Shown here: positions 24,786 through 33,894 of the stretch, piece by piece | Layout of the letters: each line of letters starts with the position of its first letter | Position numbering within the stretch: position 1 is the stretch's first letter | Assembly (NCBI GenBank): GCA_947628755.1 | Contig: CANRBC010000012.1 | Span: 1-64,000 of the forward strand | DNA: 64,000 bases | Reading direction: 5' to 3' | From: an uncultured Clostridia bacterium | Lineage (GTDB): Bacteria; Bacillota; Clostridia; Lachnospirales; CAG-274 | Translations under genes and position numbers: made by a program | The notes under the pieces: generated by a model | The model's database searches: none | What the model was told of the DNA's origin: nothing | The model's input: the letters and a program-made list of their open reading frames with translations, nothing else

Positions 24786-26435
24786 ATGAATCATCAACGC
24801 TACAAACAGTTTCCACCAATCGATTTGCCCGACAGACAATGGCCATCAAGGGTCATTGAAAAAGCGCCCGCATGGTGCAGCGTAGACCTTCGCGACGGCA
24901 ACCAGGCTCTTGAGAAGCCTATGAATCTGGATCAGAAAATAAAGTTTTTCAGATACCTTGTGCAGATAGGCTTTAAGGAAATTGAAGTCGGATTTCCGGC
25001 TGCCAGCGATACGGAGTTTAATTTCTGCCGTGCGCTTATAGAGCAGAAGCTTATTCCCGAAGACGTGACTATTCAAGTGCTTACACAGGCAAGAGAGCAT
25101 ATCATAAGGAGAACATTTGAGGCTCTTGAGGGCATTCCCAAAGCTATTGTGCATCTTTATAACTCTACATCTACATTACAGAGAGATGTTGTTTTCAATA
25201 TGTCCAAGGAGGAAATAACAAAGCTGGCAACAGACGGCGCTGAGCTTGTGGACAGACTTGCGGAGGAATACGGCAAGGACAGATTTTTATTCGAGTATTC
25301 TCCCGAGAGCTTTTCCGGTACAGAAATGGACTATGCCGTTGAGATAAGCAATGCGGTACTCGACGTATGGAAGCCTACGCCGGACAGAAAGGTAATAATC
25401 AATCTGCCCAATACGGTTGAAATGGCAACGCCTAACGTATATGCCGACCAAATAGAGTATGTGTGCAGGAATATAAAGTACAGAGAAAATGTTATAATAA
25501 GCCTTCACGCTCACAACGACAGAGGCTGCGCAGTAGCCGCCTCCGAGCTGGGAATCATGGCAGGCGCTGACAGAGTAGAGGGTACTCTTTTCGGCAACGG
25601 CGAGAGAACAGGCAACGCGGATATACTGACCATCGCTCTTAATATGTTCTCACAGGGCATTGACCCCAAGTTGGACTTTACAAAGATAAATGAAACCATA
25701 GATATTTACGAATCATCTACCGGACTTGCGGTACATCCCAGACATCCTTATGCAGGCGACCTTGTGTACACGGCATTTTCCGGCTCACATCAGGACGCTA
25801 TCAAAAAGGGTATGGCAAAGATGATAGACCATCCCGACAGATGGGAAGTGCCTTATCTTCCTATTGACCCTCTTGACGTAGGCAGAAATTACGACCCTAT
25901 CATAAGGATAAATTCTCAGTCAGGCAAGGGCGGCGTAGCCTATATTCTGGAAACAAATTACGGTCTGCATGTGCCCAAGGCTATGCAGCAGGATTTCGGA
26001 CCAAAGGTCACAAAGGCGTCCGTTGACGGCGATAAGGAGCTGACTCCCCAGGAAATATACGATTTGTTCCTGGATACCTATTATGTAAAAGAGCCTCTTT
26101 CTGTTGTATATTACACAGAACATTCTACAAAGGACAATGTAGATATGGAGTGTAATATTACATACAGAGGAGAGGATATGGTGCTTAAGGGTCACGGCAA
26201 CGGTATAGTAGACGCCTTCTGCAAGGCTCTTATGGACAGATTCGATATTACATTCAATGTAGCTGATTACAGTCAGCACTCTATGGAATTCGGCAATAAG
26301 TCAAGAGCCATAACCTATGTGCAGGTATACAATTGCAGAAACGAATCCTACTACGCCGTAGGCATAAGCTCCAATACCGCAAAAAGCTCTATAAGAGCTA
26401 TTGCCTCCGCTGTAAATCAGTTTAAGAAGATTTAA
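24786..26435 (+). CDS. leuA: 2-isopropylmalate synthase (LeuA type 2)
   Basis: A 549-residue enzyme that condenses acetyl-CoA and 2-oxoisovalerate, the first step of leucine synthesis. The opening motif WCSVDLRDGNQAL, the metal-binding SLHAHNDRGCAVAASELG and the GNGERTGNAD region are present. A C-terminal regulatory domain (about 430-549) gives leucine feedback in this family. Its N-terminus (RYKQFPPIDLPDRQWPSR) marks the longer fungal/actinobacterial-type branch rather than the roughly 510-residue bacterial type. AAGGAGA precedes the ATG. It is controlled by the leucine T-box. No leuBCD or ilv genes are adjacent. Confidence 0.96.
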   Translation: MNHQRYKQFPPIDLPDRQWPSRVIEKAPAWCSVDLRDGNQALEKPMNLDQKIKFFRYLVQIGFKEIEVGFPAASDTEFNFCRALIEQKLIPEDVTIQVLTQAREHIIRRTFEALEGIPKAIVHLYNSTSTLQRDVVFNMSKEEITKLATDGAELVDRLAEEYGKDRFLFEYSPESFSGTEMDYAVEISNAVLDVWKPTPDRKVIINLPNTVEMATPNVYADQIEYVCRNIKYRENVIISLHAHNDRGCAVAASELGIMAGADRVEGTLFGNGERTGNADILTIALNMFSQGIDPKLDFTKINETIDIYESSTGLAVHPRHPYAGDLVYTAFSGSHQDAIKKGMAKMIDHPDRWEVPYLPIDPLDVGRNYDPIIRINSQSGKGGVAYILETNYGLHVPKAMQQDFGPKVTKASVDGDKELTPQEIYDLFLDTYYVKEPLSVVYYTEHSTKDNVDMECNITYRGEDMVLKGHGNGIVDAFCKALMDRFDITFNVADYSQHSMEFGNKSRAITYVQVYNCRNESYYAVGISSNTAKSSIRAIASAVNQFKKI

Positions 26436-26496
26436 TGTGTATGCTGTCGGCTAAAGGTATACTCCACATTGTTAGTAAATTAAGGGCGTTGGGTTT

Positions 26497-26801
26497 AATT
26501 TTTGTTTAGGCTATTAGATTCGACCCTACCGCCCGCCCAACTTAATGTTGTTTATGTACAAATGAAATGATTGGGCGGGCACCTCCCCTTCTCTGAAGGG
26601 GAGGCTTTCGTATAGGCATTTCACAGTTTTTGAGAAAGTGAGAAATGCTGGGTTTTTCAACATTATAAAGGAATGTTGAAGAGCGTACACTTAAGGCTCC
26701 CCTTACGAGAAGGGGAGCTGTCAGCCTCGGCTACAGCCAAGTGTAACGAATGGCTTAGAGCGGGGCTGACTGAAGGGTCGATATTGTTCTAAACAAAAAT
26801 T
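26497..26801. mobile_element. MITE-like intergenic element, copy B (305 bp)
   Basis: Inverted ends AATTTTTGTTTA (26497-26508) and TAAACAAAAATT (26790-26801). Internal palindromes include CCGCCCAAC/TTGGGCGGG (26530-26578), CCTCCCCTTCTCTGAAGGGG (26582 on) and CTCCCCTTACGAGAAGGGGAG (26698-26718). No coding frame. Together with hairpin B it occupies the 26436-26955 gap. Confidence 0.75.
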
Positions 26802-26818
26802 CATCCCCAAATCAAACA

Positions 26819-26863
26819 AAGCTGTTCCATTATGACTTTTTATAAATCATAATGGAACAGCTT
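26819..26863. terminator. Repeat-family terminator hairpin, copy B
   Basis: Perfect 17-bp stem (26819-26835 / 26847-26863, AAGCTGTTCCATTATGA) with an 11-base loop between convergent leuA and the CDF gene. The minus strand continues TTTGTTTGATTT. Variant bases TTCC and GGAA are matched in both arms. Confidence 0.8.
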
Positions 26864-26955
26864 CTTTTACGCGCAAATTATATTGTACAGACTATCCTTG
26901 CGGTATTGTGTCCAAACTACGGCAGGGAATATACTGACGTGATTTCGATATTTTA

Positions 26956-27825
26956 TCATTTTGGGTTGACGTGTACCATACAATGTTTTACAAGAGGGAA
27001 ATTTTTCTCTATATGGTCGTGTACCTCCTGGGCAATCGCATGAGCCTTATAAAGAGGAAGATTTCCGTCGGCGGATATTTCTATATCCACATATATTTTA
27101 GAGCCGAAAAGTCTTGTCTGGATAAGGTCAAGAGCTTCAACGCCTTTGACCGAAAGGACTACCCTTTTCATTTCCTCTGTGGTTTCATCATCGCAGGCTC
27201 TGTCTACCATTTTATCCATTGAGTCCTTGAAAATATCAAATGCCACCTTTACGATAAATACACATATAATAATGGAAGCCAAGGGGTCGAGTACGGGAAA
27301 GCCAAGCCTTGCGCCAAGTACGCCTATAAAGCTGCCGACAGAGGAAAGAGCGTCTGAACGGTGATGCCATGCGTCCGCCATAAGCGCGCCGGAATTTATT
27401 TTTGAAGCGGCGCTTCTTGTATACCAATACATAGCCTCTTTTACGCCTATGGACGCAACGGCTGCGACAAGAGCCGCTATCCCCGGAATTTCAATGGCGG
27501 TGCTTTCCATATTTATTATTTTTCTTATGCCTGCCATACCTACACCCAGACCTACGAGAAAGAGAAGGGCGGACAGTATTATTGCCGCTACGCATTCCAT
27601 TCTTTCGTGACCGTAGGGGTGATGAGCGTCGGATTTTTTATCCGCTATTTTTACTCCCGCTATTACCACAAATGTACTCAGAACATCGGAAAGAGAATGT
27701 ACCGAGTCGGAGATCATGGCGGCTGAATGACCTATAAGTCCCGCTATGAGCTTTACAAGTGAAAGTAAAGCATTTACAGCTATGCTTACTGCGGAAACTC
27801 TGAGGGCAGTTTTTGTATTATCCAT
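26956..27825 (-). CDS. Cation diffusion facilitator (CDF) metal exporter
   Basis: A 289-residue CDF transporter that exports divalent metals such as Zn, Fe or Mn in exchange for protons. Six membrane helices are visible. The metal site pairs are HSLSD in helix 2 (SDSVHSLSDV) and HHRSD in helix 5 (DAWHHRSDALSS). The loop motif HHPYGHERME is typical. The cytoplasmic C-terminal domain (about 205-289) ends with histidines (EVHDHIEKNF, HCMVHVNPK). The ATG at 27825 is used because GGAGTGA has correct spacing. Metal specificity cannot be inferred. Confidence 0.92.
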   Translation of the reverse strand: MDNTKTALRVSAVSIAVNALLSLVKLIAGLIGHSAAMISDSVHSLSDVLSTFVVIAGVKIADKKSDAHHPYGHERMECVAAIILSALLFLVGLGVGMAGIRKIINMESTAIEIPGIAALVAAVASIGVKEAMYWYTRSAASKINSGALMADAWHHRSDALSSVGSFIGVLGARLGFPVLDPLASIIICVFIVKVAFDIFKDSMDKMVDRACDDETTEEMKRVVLSVKGVEALDLIQTRLFGSKIYVDIEISADGNLPLYKAHAIAQEVHDHIEKNFPLVKHCMVHVNPK

Positions 27826-27854
27826 TTTAATCACTCCAATTTATGTGTTATTAT

Positions 27855-27884
27855 ATGATACAACGGTATTTGTCGGTTGGTCAA
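27855..27884 (-). promoter_or_regulatory. Probable promoter of the CDF gene
   Basis: On the minus strand, TTGACC (27879-27884), 18-base spacer, TATCAT (27855-27860). Confidence 0.55.
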
Positions 27885-27920
27885 GGATAACTCTGACGCA
27901 TTTTTTTAATTTTTTTGTTG

Positions 27921-27949
27921 TTTACAAAACTTATTCTATGATTTATAAT
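27921..27949 (+). promoter_or_regulatory. Promoter of the modA-like operon
   Basis: TTTACA (27921-27926), 17-base spacer, TATAAT (27944-27949), 49 bases before the ATG. Confidence 0.75.
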
Positions 27950-27998
27950 TATAATAGGTGAATTTGACATAAATATTGTTTTCAGAAGGAGCTGTTTT

Positions 27999-28814
27999 AT
28001 GAAAAAAATATTGATAATATTGTGCGCGGCGCTTATGCTGGCAGGCTGTGACTCCGACAGCGGCAAGCTGAAGATATACGCCGCCTCCGGTATAAAAGAA
28101 CCTCTGTTAGAGGTAATAAATGCATATAATGAGGATTCTCCTGTTGAAATAACGCTTAGTACGGGAAGCTCTGACTATATGGCAGACTCCATAGGCGGAA
28201 AGCAGAGCTGCGACATTTTTATTCCCGATTCTCTCAAACAGACCGACGAGCTTACAGATAACGAAATAATAGGTGAAGAAGACGTATTTCCCTATCTGGA
28301 CAACAGAGTGGTGCTTATAAAAAATTTGGATACCTCATCTAAGGTAACGGGCTTTGACAACGCCAATCAAGCCAAAAGCATAGCTATGGGAAAAGCGGGA
28401 ATACCCATAGGCGACTATGCCAGAGAAATACTTATAAACACAGGAAATCTTGAGGATATACTCAGAAATATAAAGGTAAAGGAATATGCCTCCGATGAGG
28501 AGGTCGTAGACGCCATAATAAAAAACGAGGCGGAAATAGGCGTTGCCTATGCTACCGACGTGGCGCTCCATACGGATAAGATACAGGCTATATCAGAGCC
28601 GCCCAAGGATACGCTTAACACTCCCGTTACATATCCCGTTGCGCTTATTAACAGCGATGCTCCTTATGCCGACGATTTTATAGACTATCTTACCACTCAG
28701 GAGGCTACGGAGATATTTGAAAAATACGGATTTTCAATAAATGAAAATGTAGAGATACAGTATTCGGAAAGAGTAAATAATAACGAAACGGAGGCTTCCG
28801 ACCAAAATGGATAA
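27999..28814 (+). CDS. ModA-like oxyanion-binding lipoprotein
   Basis: A 271-residue lipoprotein: signal peptide with lipobox LAGC (Cys at about 17), then a periplasmic-binding fold of the molybdate/tungstate group (KIYAASGIKEPLLEVINAYN, STGSSDYMADSIGGKQSCDIF, VALINSDAPYADDFIDYL). It would capture an oxyanion outside the cell. No modB permease or modC ATPase gene is near; instead an ECF S component overlaps its 3' end by 8 bases. AGAAGGAGC precedes the ATG. Ligand identity is family inference. Confidence 0.8.
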   Translation: MKKILIILCAALMLAGCDSDSGKLKIYAASGIKEPLLEVINAYNEDSPVEITLSTGSSDYMADSIGGKQSCDIFIPDSLKQTDELTDNEIIGEEDVFPYLDNRVVLIKNLDTSSKVTGFDNANQAKSIAMGKAGIPIGDYAREILINTGNLEDILRNIKVKEYASDEEVVDAIIKNEAEIGVAYATDVALHTDKIQAISEPPKDTLNTPVTYPVALINSDAPYADDFIDYLTTQEATEIFEKYGFSINENVEIQYSERVNNNETEASDQNG

Positions 28815-29466
28815 AACCAAGAAACTTACAACATCAGCAATGCTTGCGGCAATAGCGTATCTTGTAATGCTTGTAAGCCATGTGCTGCCCCCTGTTATAC
28901 CTGCAGCGCCCTTTATAAGCTATGACGCAAAGGATATAGTCATAGTGATAGGCGGCTTCATACTTGGACCTTTGTATTCGCTGCTTATAACGGCGATTGT
29001 GGCATTTGTGGAAATGCTTACCATAAGCTCAACAGGACCTATTGGCTTTGTTATGAATATAATAGCAAGCGCCGCCTTTTGCCTTCCCGCTGCATGGATA
29101 TACAGCAGAAAGCATACCCTTGGCAGAGCCGTGACAGGTCTTATAATAGGAACGTGTCTGCTTACCGTAGTTATGGTGCTTTGGAATTACTTGCTTACGC
29201 CTCTTTATATGGGTATGCCAAGAGAAGAGGTGGCAAAAATGCTTGTTCCCGTATTTATACCCATTAACGTATTCAAGGGCGCTCTCAATACGGCGTTTAC
29301 GCTTATGCTCTATAAGCCTGTGGTTACGGCTCTCAGGCGTTCGGGACTTGTGGCGGAAACTCTGAGTACCCAAAGACACGGCATAAACGCAGGAGTTCTT
29401 GTTTTCTCCGTGCTTATTATAATATGCTGTGTTCTGTTCCTGCTTCTGGTAAGAGGACTTTTATAA
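28807..29466 (+). CDS. ECF transporter S component (RibU-like)
   Basis: A 219-residue membrane protein with about six helices. The early SYDAKDIVIVIGGFILGPLYS resembles the YDPSDIPALIGGF region of RibU, and GPIGFVMNIIASAAF is typical of this group. Such S components bind a vitamin (riboflavin for RibU) and dock onto a shared EcfA-A'-T energising module, which is not in this window. A C-terminal extension with an extra hydrophobic helix (VLVFSVLIIICCVLFLLLV) is present. No FMN riboswitch precedes it. It overlaps the modA-like gene by 8 bases and is followed 12 bases later by the ylbF-like gene. Confidence 0.82.
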   Translation: MDKTKKLTTSAMLAAIAYLVMLVSHVLPPVIPAAPFISYDAKDIVIVIGGFILGPLYSLLITAIVAFVEMLTISSTGPIGFVMNIIASAAFCLPAAWIYSRKHTLGRAVTGLIIGTCLLTVVMVLWNYLLTPLYMGMPREEVAKMLVPVFIPINVFKGALNTAFTLMLYKPVVTALRRSGLVAETLSTQRHGINAGVLVFSVLIIICCVLFLLLVRGLL

Positions 29467-29478
29467 GGAGATACCGAT

Positions 29479-29829
29479 ATGGAAAAATATACTGAAGAAG
29501 CCATTGAAATGGCAGGTAAAATATCTGAAATTATAAAAAAGAGCCATACATACAGAGAATACGAAAAGGCAATGGAGTATGTAAAGGATAAGCCGGAGCT
29601 TATGGAAAAAATAAACAGACTTAAATCAAAGCACATGGAGTATGCCAATGAAAGAAATCAAGGGCATGAAAACTTTGATAAGGAAAAATATATTTCACAG
29701 GAGTTCTATAAGCTGATGCTGGACAAGGAAGTGGAGACCTTCCTTATGAATGAGGAAAAGCTTGTAAAGATATTCAGCGAAATATATCTCAAGGTTGCGG
29801 AATCCTGCAGTCTTGATGTATTTATGTAG
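29479..29829 (+). CDS. YlbF/YmcA family protein
   Basis: A 116-residue, helical, charged protein of the YlbF/YmcA (Com_YlbF) family. In Bacillus subtilis YlbF, YmcA and YaaT form a complex that modulates RNase Y and, through it, competence, sporulation and biofilm formation. Family features visible are the helical N-terminal half (EEAIEMAGKISEIIKKS, YREYEKAMEYVK) and the C-terminal FYKLMLDKEVETFLMNEEKL. There is no signal peptide. It is cotranscribed with the ECF S component and an alpha/beta hydrolase by spacing (12 and 8 bases). Confidence 0.85.
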   Translation: MEKYTEEAIEMAGKISEIIKKSHTYREYEKAMEYVKDKPELMEKINRLKSKHMEYANERNQGHENFDKEKYISQEFYKLMLDKEVETFLMNEEKLVKIFSEIYLKVAESCSLDVFM

Positions 29830-29837
29830 GTGGCGCT

Positions 29838-30545
29838 ATGGAAAACGGAGTTATACTGTCCGGAAGCGCCAACATATATTATGAGCTTTACGGCGATGAA
29901 AAAAATAAGGCTCTTGTGCTTCTCCACGGCAACGGAGAAAGCGGAAAGAATTTTAAAAAGCATATAGATATACTTAAGGATAAATACAGGCTCATTGTAA
30001 TAGACAGCAGAGGTCACGGCAAATCCGAGTTCGGAAAGGGTCAGCTTTCTCTGGGCACTATGTCTGTGGATCTTATAAATGTTCTGGAGCATATAGGTCT
30101 TGACAAGGTGAATATCGTAGGCTTCAGCGACGGAGCTAATATAGCCATGCTTACCGCTATTAAAAACAGCGGACTTATAGACAAGCTGATACTTGTAGGC
30201 GGCAATTACAACATACACGGCTTTAAGCCTATGACCGCCCTAATGCTCAGAGTGGGATATATGTGCGCAAGTCTAAGCGCCTTTGTCAGTCCTATAAATC
30301 GCTTTAACAAGGAGTATTTTTCGCTTATGGTGAAAGAGCCTAATCTTAAAAGGGAATCCCTTTCCGTCATAAAGGCAAAAACCCTTGTAATAAACGGAAA
30401 CCGCGATATGATAAAGACAAGCCACGCAAGGGCTATTGCCGATACTATACCCAACGCCGAGCTTAAGATAGTTGACGGCGACCACTTCTGGATATACAGA
30501 GAGCCTGAAGAAGCCTGTCGTGTTATAGATGAATTTTTGTCATAA
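29838..30545 (+). CDS. Alpha/beta hydrolase
   Basis: A 235-residue cytoplasmic alpha/beta-fold hydrolase. Visible parts are the oxyanion-hole strand LVLLHGNGES, the IDSRGHGKSE turn, nucleophile elbow GFSDGAN (Ser at about 98), acid in NGNRDMIKTSHA and His in DGDHFWIYREP. The substrate (ester, lactone or thioester) is unknown. It starts 8 bases after the ylbF-like gene. The -35/-10 of the next transcript begins 26 bases after its stop. Confidence 0.88.
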   Translation: MENGVILSGSANIYYELYGDEKNKALVLLHGNGESGKNFKKHIDILKDKYRLIVIDSRGHGKSEFGKGQLSLGTMSVDLINVLEHIGLDKVNIVGFSDGANIAMLTAIKNSGLIDKLILVGGNYNIHGFKPMTALMLRVGYMCASLSAFVSPINRFNKEYFSLMVKEPNLKRESLSVIKAKTLVINGNRDMIKTSHARAIADTIPNAELKIVDGDHFWIYREPEEACRVIDEFLS

Positions 30546-30571
30546 TAACTATGCAAATTTTACAAGTTAGA

Positions 30572-30600
30572 TTGACAAAAATGGCTTGATATGGTAAAAT
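30572..30600 (+). promoter_or_regulatory. Promoter of the amino acid ABC operon
   Basis: TTGACA (30572-30577), 17-base spacer, TAAAAT (30595-30600), 43 bases before the ATG. Confidence 0.85.
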
Positions 30601-30643
30601 TTAAGTAAATTTATTACTTTACCAAAAGAAAGGATGGTCCACA

Positions 30644-31429
30644 ATGAAGAAATTTTTATCATTATTACTTGCAGGCGTTATGACATTGTCACTTGCTGCC
30701 TGCGGCGGTTCTGCAGAGCCGGAGACAGATGCAACTGAGCCTGCGGCTGAAGGCAGCGGTCAGAAGTATGTTATAGCTACCGACACTGCGTTTCCTCCCT
30801 TTGAGTTTACCGACGCTTCCGGTAACTTTGTAGGTATCGACGTCGATATCGTAAACGCTATTGCCGAGGATCAGGGCTTTGAGGTTGAGATTCAGTCACT
30901 TGGCTTTGACGCAGCTCTTCTTGCAGTTCAGTCAGGACAGGCAGACGGCGTTATTGCAGGTATGTCAATTACAGACAAGAGAAAAGAAACCTTCGACTTT
31001 TCAGACCCTTACTACACAGCAGATGTAACAATGGCAGTTGCAAAAGGCTCAGATATAAAGAGCTATGAGGACTTAAACGGCAAGACTGTTGCTGTTAAGA
31101 CAGGCACAAACGGCGCTGACTACGCTAAGTCAATAGCAGACCAGTACGGCTTTACTGTTACTGAGTTCAAGGATTCTCCCACAATGTATCAGGATGTTAT
31201 CGCTGGCAACACCGTAGCTTGCTTCGAGGACTATCCCGTTATGGCGTACAATGTACAGCAGGGCGCTGAGATGGAGATCCCCGAGGGTATGACAGCTGCA
31301 GGTTCAGACTATGGCTTTGCAGTAAAGAAAGGCGAAAATGCCGAGCTTCTTGCAGCCTTCCAGGCAGGTCTTGCAAATATCAAGGCTAACGGAAAGTATC
31401 AGGAAATAATAGATAATTACACTAAGTAA
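30644..31429 (+). CDS. Polar amino acid ABC transporter, substrate-binding lipoprotein
   Basis: A 261-residue lipoprotein with lipobox LAAC (Cys at about 20) and an acidic linker, then a type II periplasmic-binding fold: YVIATDTAFPPFEFTDASG, FVGIDVDIVNAIAE, GFDAALLAVQSGQADGVIAG and ITDKRKETFDFSDPYY. This is the glutamine/basic-amino-acid class. Codon use is biased, consistent with high expression. A hairpin at 31461-31489 separates it from the permease gene and would give more binding protein than membrane components. AAAGGATGG precedes the ATG. Confidence 0.93.
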   Translation: MKKFLSLLLAGVMTLSLAACGGSAEPETDATEPAAEGSGQKYVIATDTAFPPFEFTDASGNFVGIDVDIVNAIAEDQGFEVEIQSLGFDAALLAVQSGQADGVIAGMSITDKRKETFDFSDPYYTADVTMAVAKGSDIKSYEDLNGKTVAVKTGTNGADYAKSIADQYGFTVTEFKDSPTMYQDVIAGNTVACFEDYPVMAYNVQQGAEMEIPEGMTAAGSDYGFAVKKGENAELLAAFQAGLANIKANGKYQEIIDNYTK

Positions 31430-31460
31430 TACGACAAAAATATAACCAATCACAATGACG

Positions 31461-31494
31461 TGGCTGCCCTTATTGCCCTTGGGCAGCCATTTTT
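31461..31494 (+). terminator. Intercistronic attenuator after the binding-protein gene
   Basis: Perfect 9-bp stem TGGCTGCCC/GGGCAGCCA (31461-31469, 31481-31489) followed by TTTTT. It probably lets only part of the transcription pass to the permease and ATPase genes. Confidence 0.8.
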
Positions 31495-31509
31495 AAAAGG
31501 AGGAAGTAC

Positions 31510-32184
31510 ATGATAAGCATTATACAGAATTATTGGGGTATGCTTCTGCTTTCTCTTGTTCAGACAATGCTGCTTACGCTTTTATCTCTTGTTTTCGCAT
31601 TTATTATAGGACTTATATTCGGTATAATGAATGTAACAAAGATAAAGCCCCTTAACTTTATAGCTACCGTATATGTAGACGGCGTAAGAGGAGTGCCTCT
31701 TATTGTACTTGCATATTTTACATACTTTGGCATACCTATGTTCATAAGGAATCTGGGATTTTCGGACTTTAGATTTACGGCGCTTACAGCCGGCACAATA
31801 GCTCTTTCCATGAACGCAGGCGCATATATGGCTGAAATATTCAGAGCGGGCATACAGTCTGTGGACAAGGGACAGATGGAGGCTGCAAGAAGCCTCGGTC
31901 TGGGCTATGGCAAATCTATGCAGAAGGTAGTTCTGCCACAGGCAATAAGGACTATGATACCTTCTATAATAAACCAGTTCATAATTTCTCTTAAGGATAC
32001 ATCCATACTTTCCGTTATAGGCTTCCCGGAGCTGACTAAGGCGGGCAATATAATCGTTGCCATAAACTTTGATGTATTCGGCGTATGGGCAGTTGTAGCC
32101 ATTATATACATGATAGTTATTGTAACATTATCCCGTTTGGCTAAGAAAATAGAAAGGAGGGTTAATGTTGGCAATGAAAGATAA
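31510..32184 (+). CDS. Polar amino acid ABC transporter, permease
   Basis: A 224-residue membrane protein with about five helices of the HisM/GlnP class. The conserved EAA loop [22 protein letters not shown] is present, as are [20 protein letters not shown] and the terminal sequence [10 protein letters not shown]. It forms the homodimeric channel for the amino acid delivered by the binding protein encoded at 30644. GGAGGAAG precedes the ATG. It overlaps the ATPase gene by 20 bases. Confidence 0.94.
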   Translation: MISIIQNYWGMLLLSLVQTMLLTLLSLVFAFIIGLIFGIMNVTKIKPLNFIATVYVDGVRGVPLIVLAYFTYFGIPMFIRNLGFSDFRFTALTAGTIALSMNAGAYMAEIFRAGIQSVDKGQMEAARSLGLGYGKSMQKVVLPQAIRTMIPSIINQFIISLKDTSILSVIGFPELTKAGNIIVAINFDVFGVWAVVAIIYMIVIVTLSRLAKKIERRVNVGNER

Positions 32185-32929
32185 TACCGCAATAGACGAA
32201 AATACAAAAATTCTTGTTAAAAATCTTAAGAAGAACTTTGGCAAGCTGGAGGTCTTAAAGGACATCAATACCGAAATAAAGACAGGAGAAGTAGTAGTGC
32301 TTTTAGGACCGTCGGGTTCGGGAAAGTCCACATTTCTCAGATGCCTTAACAGGCTTGAGAACATTACGTCGGGAGATGTGTATATAGACGGCGTGAATGT
32401 AGCGGACAAAAAGGCAGACCTCAATGCGGTTCGCCAGAAGGTAGGTATGGTATTCCAGCATTTTAACCTTTTCCCTCACATGAATGTTCTTGCCAATATA
32501 ACCCTTGCTCCCGTAGAGCTTAAGAAAATGACCAAGGAGCAGGCTGAAAAAAAGGGTATGGAGCTTTTAAAGCGAGTAGGTCTTGACGAAAAGGCAAATG
32601 CCTATCCTCCACAGCTTTCAGGCGGTCAGAAGCAGAGAGTTGCAATAGCAAGAGCCTTGGCTATGAATCCCGATATTATGCTGTTTGACGAGCCGACCTC
32701 CGCCCTCGACCCGGAAATGGTAGGCGAGGTACTTGCTGTTATGAAGGAGCTTGCCAAGGAGGGTATGACAATGGTGGTGGTAACTCACGAAATAGGCTTT
32801 GCAAGAGAGGTTGCCACAAGGGTCATATTTATGGACGGCGGATATATAGTAGAGGAGGGAACTCCCGACGAGGTTATACTCAATCCCAAGGAGCCAAGAA
32901 CGATAGACTTTCTGAATAAGGTGTTGTAG
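32165..32929 (+). CDS. Polar amino acid ABC transporter, ATP-binding protein
   Basis: A 254-residue ABC ATPase of the GlnQ/HisP class. Walker [11 protein letters not shown]-loop [14 protein letters not shown], signature [15 protein letters not shown], Walker [15 protein letters not shown] and the H-loop [12 protein letters not shown] are all intact. The start is given as ATG 32165, four bases after AGGAGG; TTG 32168 or ATG 32174 are also possible. It drives uptake with the two upstream gene products. The kinase-like gene follows 13 bases later. Confidence 0.95.
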   Translation: MLAMKDNTAIDENTKILVKNLKKNFGKLEVLKDINTEIKTGEVVVLLGPSGSGKSTFLRCLNRLENITSGDVYIDGVNVADKKADLNAVRQKVGMVFQHFNLFPHMNVLANITLAPVELKKMTKEQAEKKGMELLKRVGLDEKANAYPPQLSGGQKQRVAIARALAMNPDIMLFDEPTSALDPEMVGEVLAVMKELAKEGMTMVVVTHEIGFAREVATRVIFMDGGYIVEEGTPDEVILNPKEPRTIDFLNKVL

Positions 32930-32942
32930 GGGAGGTAAGTCT

Positions 32943-33521
32943 ATGAAAAAGATAATAACCATAAGCAGACAGTTTGGCGCGGCAGGCGGTACTATTGGTG
33001 AAATGCTTGCAAGAGAGCTGGGCTTCGAGTATTACAACAAGGAGCTTATACTCTCTGCCGCAGCAGAAAGCAATATAGACATATATTCTCTTGTGGAATG
33101 GGATGAAAAAGTCCCCGTATCCTTTGGCTTCACTCAGAGTCTTTTCGATTTCTATAACCGTCCCTTGAGCGAAAAAATAGTAGACGCTCAGAAAAAGGTC
33201 ATAAGAAAATTCGCGCAAAAGGGTCGCTGCGTTATAGTGGGCAGAAATGCCAATACAATACTTAAGGAATACGACAGCGTACTCCACGTTTTCATACACG
33301 CCGACTTTGACTGGCGGCTTGAGAGAATGAAAAAGAAAATGGACGGCGTTCCCGAAAATAAGGTAATCGACGGTATAAAAACCGTTGATAAGGCAAGAGA
33401 AAAATATTGCTCTTATCATACCAATACCATATTCGGCGCAGCCGAAAATTATGATTTGTGCCTTTGCTCATCAAGTCTGGGCGTAGATAGGTGCGTGGAA
33501 ATAATAAAGAGCGCATTATAA
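32943..33521 (+). CDS. Cytidylate kinase-like family protein
   Basis: A 192-residue protein of the cytidylate-kinase-like family (PF13189 by recall). The P-loop is the atypical ISRQFGAAGGTIGEMLA usual in this family, followed by ELGFEYYNKELI and GRCVIVGRNANTILKE. The C-terminal part has a histidine/tyrosine-rich segment (KYCSYHTNTIFG). These proteins are common in Clostridia, often beside transporter genes, and their substrate is unknown. It is probably in the amino acid transporter operon by its 13-base spacing. A repeat-family hairpin follows 20 bases after the stop. Confidence 0.85.
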   Translation: MKKIITISRQFGAAGGTIGEMLARELGFEYYNKELILSAAAESNIDIYSLVEWDEKVPVSFGFTQSLFDFYNRPLSEKIVDAQKKVIRKFAQKGRCVIVGRNANTILKEYDSVLHVFIHADFDWRLERMKKKMDGVPENKVIDGIKTVDKAREKYCSYHTNTIFGAAENYDLCLCSSSLGVDRCVEIIKSAL

Positions 33522-33540
33522 ATTAATGTTATAAAATGAT

Positions 33541-33585
33541 AAGCTGCTCCATTGTGGTCTGTATTTGACCATAATGGAGCAGCTT
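33541..33585 (+). terminator. Repeat-family terminator hairpin, copy E
   Basis: 19-bp stem (33541-33559 / 33567-33585, AAGCTGCTCCATTGTGGTC, one G-T pair) with a 7-base loop, then TTTAGTTAT. The CTCC/GGAG variant is matched in both arms. Confidence 0.8.
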
Positions 33586-33594
33586 TAGTTATAG

Positions 33595-33858
33595 GTGTTT
33601 TTTGTCTATGCAAGCATAACATTATTTTGACTCTCCCTTAGCCTCCCCTAGCCCGTTAGGGCGTCGGAGGTTTGCATCGGAAAGCTATCCGACAAACCGT
33701 AGGTTTGCTTTTGCGTAGCAAAAGTGCTGGGGAGGGGGACATTGCACAGAAGAAGTATCTGACAGCCGAAGGCTGGCTTTGCCGCAGGCAAAGTGCTGAC
33801 CGCCGTTAGGCGGTGGAAGGGTCGTAAAAAAAATCTCTATTGCTCATAAAAAAATTAA
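33595..33858. mobile_element. MITE-like intergenic element, copy E (divergent, about 264 bp)
   Basis: Left end GTGTTTTTTGTCTA; right end TCATAAAAAAATTAA. The sequence next to the right end, read on the minus strand (GCAATAGAGATTTTTTT, then ACGACCCTTCCACCGCC), matches the left parts of copies A and D. Inside are GCCTCCCCTAGCCCGTTAGGG and a CCGCCGTTAGGCGG stem. No coding frame. It fills the 33522-33894 gap with hairpin E. Confidence 0.65.
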
Positions 33859-33894
33859 CTTTACAAATCTGAAAGAATCGTGATAATTAACGCC

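Noticed and set aside
26852..27043. 63-residue open frame after the element at 26497
   Set aside because: It starts inside the terminator hairpin and runs antisense to the CDF gene; no ribosome binding site.
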